From positions 1 through 23,117 of the forward strand of contig WTCC01000011.1 in NCBI GenBank assembly GCA_013138755.1: 23,117 bases of DNA. The letters are read 5' to 3'. The stretch is from Gammaproteobacteria bacterium (GTDB lineage: Bacteria > Pseudomonadota > Gammaproteobacteria > SZUA-229). The notes under the pieces were generated by a model. The model saw only the letters and a list, made by a program, of their open reading frames with translations, ran no database searches and was not told the origin of the DNA. The translations under genes were made by a program, and so were the position numbers. Shown in pieces: positions 10,046-16,864 of the stretch (position 1 is its first letter; each line of letters starts with the position of its first letter).

Positions 10046-10117
10046 GTAGATTAAGCCTCTAACATTTTGTTAAGAATCAGCTCTGGTTTAGAGTGATGAC
10101 TCGGGTGAAATAAGGGG

Positions 10118-10178
10118 GATTGATTCTATACCCGTTAATCATACTTATCCACAAGAGAACATTAATATTGAATCAATC
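10118..10178 (-). promoter_or_regulatory. dnaA promoter region with DnaA box inside an inverted repeat
   Basis: On the minus strand TTGTGG (10154-10149) and TATAGA (10130-10125), spaced by 18 bases, make a plausible promoter for dnaA. A perfect DnaA box TTATCCACA at 10145-10153 overlaps the -35, as expected for DnaA autorepression. A 9-bp inverted repeat, GATTGATTC (10118-10126) and GAATCAATC (10170-10178), brackets the whole element and may be a further operator. The rest of the 308-base dnaA-rpmH gap contains the rpmH promoter and no gene. Confidence 0.45.
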
Positions 10179-10259
10179 TGAGTAATTATGATGGTAACTG
10201 CAAGCTAAGGTGATGAAAATATAACCAATAAAGAAATACATAAATACTGATAATTATTT

Positions 10260-10288
10260 TTGACTAAACGCTCTGTAGTACGTAAAAT
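10260..10288 (+). promoter_or_regulatory. Strong sigma-70 promoter for rpmH operon
   Basis: TTGACT (10260-10265), an exact 17-base spacer and TAAAAT (10283-10288) give a near-consensus promoter. Transcription would start around 10295, about 60 bases upstream of rpmH. It faces away from the dnaA promoter. Confidence 0.75.
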
Positions 10289-10353
10289 GCGCGGTTCGCT
10301 GAAACATTGTTACAAGTGTTTTTTATAAGTTTGTTTTTATTAGGTTTGTCGTT

Positions 10354-10488
10354 ATGAAAAGAACATTTCAACCCAGTTGTTTAAAACGTGCCAGAACACA
10401 TGGTTTTCGTGCCCGCAGTCGTACTGTTGGTGGTCGCAGAGTACTAAAAGCACGTCGTGCTAAAGGTCGTCATAGCTTAACTGTTTAA
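10354..10488 (+). CDS. rpmH: 50S ribosomal protein L34
   Basis: This 44-residue, very basic protein of the large ribosomal subunit starts [20 protein letters not shown] and ends [11 protein letters not shown], with the normal L34 length and arginine-rich composition. Position 9 is cysteine where asparagine is common (PSNLKR). The central segment [11 protein letters not shown] is somewhat unlike the enterobacterial MATKNGRQVL. It opens the rpmH-rnpA-yidD-yidC operon and sits directly behind a strong promoter, as expected for a ribosomal protein. The rnpA ribosome binding site follows about 40 bases after the stop. Confidence 0.98.
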   Translation: MKRTFQPSCLKRARTHGFRARSRTVGGRRVLKARRAKGRHSLTV

Positions 10489-10537
10489 TTTTGTCTCTAA
10501 GCGATTAGTGCAATAATTGAACGGTCAGGAAAAGGCC

Positions 10538-10915
10538 TTGTCCCCGGCTATTTCCCTGGCCTGTTTTAAAAAACAGGCTAAATTATTAAAAGCGGCAGAT
10601 TATGAACACGTTTTTGATAAGCCTGTACGCTCTTCAGATCGGTACTTTACTGTTTTAGCACGCTCTAATGATTTATCTCAAGCACGCTTAGGATTAGCGT
10701 TTACAAAAAAAAGAGTAAAACTTGCGGTAGCAAGAAATCGTTTAAAACGGATTTCTCGAGAAAGCTTTCGATTGTTACAGCTAGGACAGGATAAATTGAG
10801 TGTAGATTATATTGTTTTGGCAGGCTCGCAATGCGCTAAAGCGACAAACCAACAGTTATTTCTCTCATTGGAAAAACACTGGCACACTTTGAATAAAAAA
10901 TGCGCAAAATCTTAG
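10538..10915 (+). CDS. rnpA: Ribonuclease P protein component
   Basis: RnpA is the basic protein subunit that assists the RNase P RNA in removing tRNA 5-prime leaders. The signature is [16 protein letters not shown], containing the RNR motif, preceded by [15 protein letters not shown]. No ATG is available. I chose TTG at 10538 (product [17 protein letters not shown], 125 residues) because AGGA lies seven bases upstream. An in-frame TTG at 10517 would give 132 residues but has no clear ribosome binding site. Homology only becomes clear from about [12 protein letters not shown], so a still later start is possible. A near-perfect hairpin overlaps codons 8-14. The 3-prime end overlaps yidD by 16 bases, the usual arrangement. 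Confidence 0.95.
   Translation: MSPAISLACFKKQAKLLKAADYEHVFDKPVRSSDRYFTVLARSNDLSQARLGLAFTKKRVKLAVARNRLKRISRESFRLLQLGQDKLSVDYIVLAGSQCAKATNQQLFLSLEKHWHTLNKKCAKS
10559..10578 (+). other. Hairpin within the start of rnpA
   Basis: Two 9-base arms, GCCTGTTTT and AAAACAGGC, are separated only by AA, so the transcript can form a stem of about seven pairs with a small loop. It lies 21 bases after the chosen TTG start and is not followed by a U-tract, so it is not a terminator. It could dampen rnpA translation relative to rpmH, or be chance; the role is speculative. Confidence 0.3.
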
Positions 10916-11154
10916 TAAAACCAGTTACTTTATTGATACGAGCTTATCAGCTAGTGATTAGCCCGTATTTAGCGCCGAGCTGTCGCTATAGTCCTACATG
11001 TTCAGAGTATGCGATCGAAGCTTTTCAGCGCTTTGGTTTGATCCGTGGCTTGATTTTATCCGTTCGCCGAGTTTTCAGTTGTCACCCATGGCATTGTGGC
11101 GGGCATGATCCCGTACCTACATCATTTACTTTAAAAAAATCCATAGAAAAATAA
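10900..11154 (+). CDS. yidD: Membrane protein insertion efficiency factor YidD
   Basis: YidD is a small, membrane-associated protein that assists insertion of membrane proteins together with YidC. The 84-residue sequence shows the family hallmarks [17 protein letters not shown] and [13 protein letters not shown], with an amphipathic N-terminus ([18 protein letters not shown]). It overlaps the end of rnpA and ends 19 bases before yidC, the near-universal arrangement. Confidence 0.97.
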   Translation: MRKILVKPVTLLIRAYQLVISPYLAPSCRYSPTCSEYAIEAFQRFGLIRGLILSVRRVFSCHPWHCGGHDPVPTSFTLKKSIEK

Positions 11155-11173
11155 TCATTCGGAACACATACTA

Positions 11174-12808
11174 ATGGGTAATCATCGCGTACTTTTATAT
11201 TTCACTTTGTTTTTTATCATTTATATGATCTGGGCACAGTGGCAGATTGAATATGGCCCAAAGCCTGAGCCCGTAGTTGTAACTCAAGCCGGTGAAAAAC
11301 CAGCAACAGAGCGCATACCTTTAGCCGATGTGGCGGTAGGAAATGAGCAATCGACACCTTTACAGGCTAATGAAGCAGCTGTAACAAGTGAACGCATACA
11401 AATTATTACAGACGTAATAGACGTAGAGATTGATACCAAAGGTGGTGACTTCCGTCGGGTGGTTTTACGCAAATACTCTGTCACTGCTGATGCGCCGGAA
11501 GAAAAGCTAATCTTACTGACAGATGCGGAGATTAATTATCATGTGGCGCAATCGGGTTTAGTTTCAGCTAATAAAGGAACGGCGCCATCTCATAATGCTA
11601 TCTACCGAAGCGAGCAAAGTGTTTATCGTCTAGCTGAAGGCAAAGATGTCATCGATGTTCCGCTCTATTGGGAAGGTGAGAACGGCGTAAAGATTAAAAA
11701 AGTTTTAACCTTTAGACGTAATGATTATGTCGTCGACGTAAACTATTATATTACGTCAGGGCAGCAAAACTGGAGTGGTAGTGATTACATGCAGATCACT
11801 CGTTCTCGACCGGTCGAAATAAATGGTAATGCTTTCATCCGAACATATACAGGCGGCGTGGTATATAACGATGAAATTAAATATGAGAAATATGATTTCG
11901 ATGATATTGCTGATGAGAATCTAAATTATCAGCTAACCGATGGTTGGTTAGCGATGATACAGCATTATTTTCTAGCGGCATGGCTGCCTGAGTCGGGTAA
12001 AGATAATCTATATTTTAGCCGATACAATAGAGTCAAAGATCATTACACCTTAGGTACACGGACATCAGCCGTTACCATCGAAGCAGGACAGACGGGTGAG
12101 ATAACCTCTCGGTTTGTCGTGGGTCCAAAATTACAGAACAAACTCGAAGAGATAGCGCCAGGCCTGGATTTAACGGTTGATTACGGCGTGTTGACTATCT
12201 TTGCTAAACCATTGTTCTGGCTGTTGGATTTTTTCCACGGCATTTTTGAAAACTGGGGCTGGGCCATTATCTTCCTTACTATTACGGTAAAGGCGGTGTT
12301 TTATAAACTGTCAGAGATGAGCTATCGCTCAATGGCACGGATGCGTAAAGTTGCTCCACGTATTCAGAAGATGAAAGAACAGTTTGGAGATGATCGTCAG
12401 GCGATGAGCAAGGCGATGATGGATATGTACAAGCGAGAAAAAATTAACCCGATGGGTGGTTGTTTACCTATCCTTGTACAGATGCCAGTCTTCATCTCAC
12501 TCTACTGGGTGTTGTTAGAAAGTGTTGAGATGCGTCATGCACCTTTTGTTTTATGGTTGACGAATTTAACAGATAAAGACCCCTACTTTGTGTTACCAGT
12601 GTTAATGGGAATATCGATGTTTATTCAGCAGAAACTGAACCCTGCTCCTATTGACCCTATTCAGCAAAAAGTTTTCCAGATAATGCCATTTGCGTTTACC
12701 ATCATGTTTGCTTTTTTCCCGTCAGGCCTGGTTCTTTACTGGGTGGTGAACAATATACTGTCGATCACGCAGCAATATATCATTACTAAACGGATAGAAA
12801 ATAGTTAA
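11174..12808 (+). CDS. yidC: Membrane protein insertase YidC
   Basis: YidC inserts and folds inner-membrane proteins, alone or with SecYEG. This is the long Gram-negative form (544 residues). One N-terminal transmembrane helix (VLLYFTLFFIIYMIWAQW) is followed by a large periplasmic beta-sandwich domain (about 60-345) and a conserved C-terminal block of five helices. The conserved cytosolic helical hairpin lies in RSMARMRKVAPRIQKMKEQF. The block continues with KINPMGGCLPILVQMPVF and FFPSGLVLYWVVNN. It is the fourth gene of the rpmH transcript, and mnmE starts 36 bases after its stop. Confidence 0.98.
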   Translation: MGNHRVLLYFTLFFIIYMIWAQWQIEYGPKPEPVVVTQAGEKPATERIPLADVAVGNEQSTPLQANEAAVTSERIQIITDVIDVEIDTKGGDFRRVVLRKYSVTADAPEEKLILLTDAEINYHVAQSGLVSANKGTAPSHNAIYRSEQSVYRLAEGKDVIDVPLYWEGENGVKIKKVLTFRRNDYVVDVNYYITSGQQNWSGSDYMQITRSRPVEINGNAFIRTYTGGVVYNDEIKYEKYDFDDIADENLNYQLTDGWLAMIQHYFLAAWLPESGKDNLYFSRYNRVKDHYTLGTRTSAVTIEAGQTGEITSRFVVGPKLQNKLEEIAPGLDLTVDYGVLTIFAKPLFWLLDFFHGIFENWGWAIIFLTITVKAVFYKLSEMSYRSMARMRKVAPRIQKMKEQFGDDRQAMSKAMMDMYKREKINPMGGCLPILVQMPVFISLYWVLLESVEMRHAPFVLWLTNLTDKDPYFVLPVLMGISMFIQQKLNPAPIDPIQQKVFQIMPFAFTIMFAFFPSGLVLYWVVNNILSITQQYIITKRIENS

Positions 12809-12843
12809 GTAGTTTCTGCCGCTGAGATTTTTATACCAAGTTC

Positions 12844-14175
12844 ATGAATGATGACACCATCGCTGCTATCGCCACACCATCAGGCCAAGGCGGCGTTGGT
12901 ATTATCAGGGTCTCAGGTCCAAAGGCGACAGAACTAGCACAAAAAATTGCTGGTCTGAGCCCTTCCCCGCGCTATGCGCATTATGGTGTTTTTAGTGATA
13001 GAGATAAAAACACCATCGATAGCGGTTTAACGATTTATTTTAAGAAACCCTATTCATTTACTGGCGAAGACGTCATCGAGTTTCATGCGCATGGCGGCCC
13101 GGTCGTTTTAGATATTTTATTAAAAGAAATATTGCATCATGACGTGCGCCCTGCTCGAGCTGGTGAGTTTACCGAGCGTGCATTTTTAAATGATAAAATA
13201 GATCTGGCACAAGCGGAAGCGATTGCCGATTTAATCGCAGCCGATAGTGAGCAGGCTGCGCGTGCAGCCATGCGTTCTATGCAAGGCGAATTCTCTGCTG
13301 TGATTCATTCATTAGTTGAAGATTTAATCAAACTACGCATCTACGTCGAGTCTGCCCTTGATTTTCCTGAAGAAGAGATCGATTTTTTGGCTGATGATGC
13401 GATTGCGACGAATCTAAAGCAAGTGCAACTACGATTGCAGGATGTAAAAAAATCAGCGCAACAAGGGCGTTTGTTAAAAGAAGGAATGACCGTGGTTATA
13501 GCGGGCAAACCTAATGTGGGCAAGTCTAGTTTATTGAATCAATTGGCAGGACATGATTCCGCAATTGTTACTGAGATTGCGGGAACCACGCGTGATGTAT
13601 TACGCGAACATATTCAGATAGATGGTCTGCCACTGCACATAATAGATACCGCTGGATTACGTGAGAGCGATGATGTAGTCGAGAGAGAAGGTATTAAGCG
13701 AGCAAGACAGGTGATAGAAAAAGCAGATCGTGTTTTATTCGTGGTCGATGTTAACGACAAAGATAAAACCATGCTGCAGAGCTTGCCAAAAAATGTTGGC
13801 TTAACGACAATTTATAATAAGATTGATAAAAATAATCGTGCCGCTGAGATAATACAAACTGACTCAACAGAAATTTATCTGTCAGCGAAAACGGGTGACG
13901 GCATCACCCTGCTCAAACAGCATTTAAAAAATTGCATGGGGTATGAGCAAAAAAACGAAGGTCAATTTATTGCTCGTCGCCGCCACCTGGATGCCATCGA
14001 TACAGCTGAGCAGCATTTAACTATCGCAGATAAGAATCTGCATCAATTAAAGGCGGGTGAATTGTTAGCTGAAGAGTTAAGGCTTGCTCAGGATGCTCTT
14101 TCCTCGATTACGGGTGAATTCAGTAGTGATGACCTACTAGGTCGAATTTTTTCAGATTTTTGTATTGGTAAGTAA
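12844..14175 (+). CDS. mnmE: tRNA modification GTPase MnmE
   Basis: MnmE works with MnmG to place the carboxymethylaminomethyl (or aminomethyl) group on wobble U34 of certain tRNAs. The 443-residue protein has the tetrahydrofolate-binding N-terminal domain, the helical domain and an inserted G domain. G1 is GKPNVGKSS at 221-229, the G2 loop contains AGTTRD at 246-251, G3 is DTAG at 268-271, and NKID follows. It ends in the catalytic C-terminal motif CIGK (C440). In many gammaproteobacteria the partner mnmG follows closely; here it is about 6 kb away behind purU and soeABC. Confidence 0.98.
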   Translation: MNDDTIAAIATPSGQGGVGIIRVSGPKATELAQKIAGLSPSPRYAHYGVFSDRDKNTIDSGLTIYFKKPYSFTGEDVIEFHAHGGPVVLDILLKEILHHDVRPARAGEFTERAFLNDKIDLAQAEAIADLIAADSEQAARAAMRSMQGEFSAVIHSLVEDLIKLRIYVESALDFPEEEIDFLADDAIATNLKQVQLRLQDVKKSAQQGRLLKEGMTVVIAGKPNVGKSSLLNQLAGHDSAIVTEIAGTTRDVLREHIQIDGLPLHIIDTAGLRESDDVVEREGIKRARQVIEKADRVLFVVDVNDKDKTMLQSLPKNVGLTTIYNKIDKNNRAAEIIQTDSTEIYLSAKTGDGITLLKQHLKNCMGYEQKNEGQFIARRRHLDAIDTAEQHLTIADKNLHQLKAGELLAEELRLAQDALSSITGEFSSDDLLGRIFSDFCIGK

Positions 14176-14235
14176 CATTATTTGTGGCAAGGTGAAAAGA
14201 TAATTACAAACAGGTAATTTACTAACAACTAAATC

Positions 14236-15105
14236 ATGACACAAGAAAATAAAACATCTGCTATTTTATTGATTCACTGCCAGGATACACCCGGTATCGT
14301 AGTCACCATAACAGAATTTATTCATAATAATGGCGGCAACATTCTCTATTTGGATCAGCATGTTGATAGTGAGCATGGCGTATTTTTTATGAGGATAGAG
14401 TGGGATTTGGAAAACTTTGCGATTCAGCGCGATAAGGTAGCAGAGTACTTCGAGACGTTGGTTGGTTCGCGTTATCAGATGAACTCACAACTGCATTTTT
14501 CTGATAAAAAACCGCGCATGGCATTGTTTGTTTCTAAGATGTCACATTGTTTCCATGACCTACTGGCAAGATATGAATGTGGCGAGCTAAACGTTGAAAT
14601 CCCTGTCGTTATTAGTAACCATTCCGATTTACAAGTAGCTACCGAGAGACTGGGGATAGATTTTCATTGTATAGCCATCAATAAAGAGAATAAAAAAAAA
14701 CAGGAAGTGAAACAAAAGCTTTTATTAGCGGAACATAACATCGATTTTATTGTTCTAGCACGTTACATGCAGGTCTTAAGTGATAACTTTGTTAAAGACT
14801 ATCCGCAACGCATCATTAATATCCACCATTCTTTTCTACCAGCTTTTCCTGGCGGCAGACCGTATCATAGTGCCTACGAGCGTGGTGTGAAGATAATTGG
14901 TGCGACCAGCCACTATGTAACGGCAGAATTAGACGCGGGTCCTATCATTGAACAAGATACTGTTCATGTTAGCCATAAAGATTCAGTTGAGGACATGGTA
15001 CGAATTGGCCGAGACTTAGAAAAAATTGTTTTAGCACGAGCTGTTCGCCATCATGTGCATCATGATTTGTTGGTGTACGAAAACAAAACAATAGTCTTTG
15101 AGTAA
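14236..15105 (+). CDS. purU: Formyltetrahydrofolate deformylase
   Basis: PurU hydrolyses 10-formyltetrahydrofolate to formate and tetrahydrofolate, balancing one-carbon pools and supplying formate to PurT. The 289-residue protein has an N-terminal ACT-type regulatory domain (about 9-87, with HCQDTPGIVVTITEFI) and a formyltransferase-fold catalytic domain. Catalytic-type residues are visible: N128 in VVISNH, the histidines of NIHHSFLPAFPG (197-198) and D233 in AELDAGPII. ARYMQVLSDNF is typical of the family. It lies 60 bases after mnmE with no visible terminator between them. It converges with soeC, the two stop codons being one base apart. Confidence 0.97.
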   Translation: MTQENKTSAILLIHCQDTPGIVVTITEFIHNNGGNILYLDQHVDSEHGVFFMRIEWDLENFAIQRDKVAEYFETLVGSRYQMNSQLHFSDKKPRMALFVSKMSHCFHDLLARYECGELNVEIPVVISNHSDLQVATERLGIDFHCIAINKENKKKQEVKQKLLLAEHNIDFIVLARYMQVLSDNFVKDYPQRIINIHHSFLPAFPGGRPYHSAYERGVKIIGATSHYVTAELDAGPIIEQDTVHVSHKDSVEDMVRIGRDLEKIVLARAVRHHVHHDLLVYENKTIVFE

Positions 15106-15106
15106 G

Positions 15107-16084
15107 CTAAATCGTCTGATAGTAAAGATTCTGAGGATGATTTGCCTGCGCGAAGAAAAACCAGCGCTCAGCGATTAAGCCGATATATTGCACAACAAAA
15201 GCACTAGCAAATAACGCAAACATATCAGTTGCCAGCGCGCCAGAAAGTAAAAGTGTTGGAACAATAAAAACCAGCATTAAAAATACCCACTTAATACTTT
15301 TAAAAAAGATTGGCTTTGCTCCGTGAAAATATTCACGTGTATTAAAAGAGCCACCCATCGCTCCCTGTGCCTTCTGTTTTATACTGGTATGACGTATTCC
15401 TATCGCTGTGCTTAAGTTTGATTTGTATTTGATTTTTGTATTGCGTATTAAAGATGCACTGCGGGTAATAAAAGCAAAAAGTGTTAAAAAGATTGTCCAG
15501 GCTGCATAAAAATTCACTAGCTCAGAACTAACGTAGGCGGCGAAAACCGTGCTTAAGGCAAAGCCTGAGGCCATGCCGAGTAACGTGTAGTTCACCACGG
15601 TTAAAGGTGTCGCCCATTCTTGCAAGAATTTAATACAGGCATAAATCATGCCGGTGCAAATAAATAATATAAAAGCTAACAGAGTGTTGACGGCGCCGAC
15701 GACGAGAGACAGGTCGATGATAAAGGATTCATTGATGATAAATAAAACGGGGTTCCAGCCATAGATATGGATCATCGAGTAGATGAAGGTGGTGCCGATA
15801 AAGGCAGGCAGTGCAATAACCTCACGGGATAACCACGATGTTTTCCATCTGGCTGCAGATCGCCACGCACGTTCAGGACGGCCCAGGTGAAAGACAGATG
15901 CGACGAGCCCGGCGATTAAGAATATGACGGAAAGTAAACTGCCATAGCCATAAAAGCTAGCCGAGTCCTGCACCGGTAATACTTTTATAACAGAATATAA
16001 TTGCCCGGTGTATAGCGCTAAAAACAAACCCTGACCGACGCCGATTAAGGTAGTTAAAAAAATGACTGAAAAAGCTGGATGCAT
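15107..16084 (-). CDS. soeC: Membrane anchor subunit of sulfite dehydrogenase, SoeC (DmsC family)
   Basis: This 325-residue integral membrane protein has about eight hydrophobic helices and belongs to the DmsC-type anchor family. The start MHPAFSVIFLTTLIGVGQGLFLALY is characteristic. The segment FHLGRPERAWRSAARWKTSWLSREV between the second and third helices is the family's best-conserved loop. It would pass electrons from the iron-sulfur subunit to the quinone pool. It is the last gene of soeABC, 47 bases after soeB. A DMSO reductase anchor is the main alternative; the cytoplasmic nature of the catalytic subunit favours SoeC. The substrate is inferred, not shown by the sequence. Confidence 0.82.
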   Translation of the reverse strand: MHPAFSVIFLTTLIGVGQGLFLALYTGQLYSVIKVLPVQDSASFYGYGSLLSVIFLIAGLVASVFHLGRPERAWRSAARWKTSWLSREVIALPAFIGTTFIYSMIHIYGWNPVLFIINESFIIDLSLVVGAVNTLLAFILFICTGMIYACIKFLQEWATPLTVVNYTLLGMASGFALSTVFAAYVSSELVNFYAAWTIFLTLFAFITRSASLIRNTKIKYKSNLSTAIGIRHTSIKQKAQGAMGGSFNTREYFHGAKPIFFKSIKWVFLMLVFIVPTLLLSGALATDMFALFASAFVVQYIGLIAERWFFFAQANHPQNLYYQTI

Positions 16085-16131
16085 AATAGTTCTCTTCTAG
16101 GTTTTTAAGATAGCTTTGCTTAACAGCAAGG

Positions 16132-16863
16132 TTACCAACTCATAATATCGTCCAGGGTTTGCTCGTCTTCGTCTGGCATTGGTAGCTGACGTTCTTTATT
16201 CAGCGGGTTGTCTACACGGGTTAACTCATCTTTGTGTATGGAGATGTTCGCTTTACGCCTTGGTAGATAGTGATTAGCTGGCTTCGTGCCCCACTCCGGC
16301 ATTAATTGATAGCCACCATTCTCACGTATCTGAACAGAGACGTGAGAGTCCGGGTCGTTAACATCGCCAAACAAGCGTGCACTGGTTGGGCAAGCTAAAA
16401 CACAGGCCGGTTTACGCTCTTCTTCAGCTAATGTTTCGTCATATATACGATCGACACATAAGGTACATTTTTTCATGACCTTCTGGTTTTCATCAATTTC
16501 ACGTGCGCCGTAAGGGCATGCCCAAGAACAATATTTACAACCGATACATTTATCGTAATCGACTAAAACGATGCCGTCTTCTTCTCGCTTGTAACTTGCT
16601 CCAGTCGGGCAGACTGGAACGCATGGCGGCTCTTCACAGTGCAGGCAGCTTTTAGGAAAGTGAACGGTTTGAGTGTTGGGGTACTCCCCTACTTCAAAAG
16701 TTTGTACCCGGTTAAAAAAAGTACCCGTCGGATCTTTTTCATATGGGTTGTAGTCAGACATGAACCCGGCAGTGCCAGAGGTGTTCCATTCTTTACAGCT
16801 GGTGACGCAGGCATGACAGCCAACACAAACATTTAAGTCGATAACTAGAGCAAGTTGAGTCAT
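16132..16863 (-). CDS. soeB: Iron-sulfur subunit of sulfite dehydrogenase, SoeB
   Basis: This 243-residue ferredoxin-like electron-transfer subunit of the molybdoenzyme complex has four cysteine clusters, as in DmsB and PsrB relatives. They are CVGCHACVTSC at 13-23, CLHCEEPPCVPVCP, CIGCKYCSWACP, and CTLCVDR with the later KPACVLACP. These indicate four [4Fe-4S] centres. It has no signal peptide and should stay on the cytoplasmic face with the catalytic subunit. Its ATG follows the soeA stop by one base, so translation is probably coupled. The C-terminal 45 residues are polar and poorly conserved in appearance. Confidence 0.87.
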   Translation of the reverse strand: MTQLALVIDLNVCVGCHACVTSCKEWNTSGTAGFMSDYNPYEKDPTGTFFNRVQTFEVGEYPNTQTVHFPKSCLHCEEPPCVPVCPTGASYKREEDGIVLVDYDKCIGCKYCSWACPYGAREIDENQKVMKKCTLCVDRIYDETLAEEERKPACVLACPTSARLFGDVNDPDSHVSVQIRENGGYQLMPEWGTKPANHYLPRRKANISIHKDELTRVDNPLNKERQLPMPDEDEQTLDDIMSW

Positions 16864-16864
16864 A

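Noticed and set aside
10046..10353. Primary oriC in the dnaA-rpmH gap, as in pseudomonads
   Set aside because: Only one DnaA box is present and it overlaps the likely dnaA promoter; the dnaA-dnaN gap has four boxes and a better AT-rich tract.
15090..15125. Bidirectional terminator between purU and soeC
   Set aside because: The two stop codons are one base apart and I see no GC-rich dyad with a T-tract at the junction in either direction.
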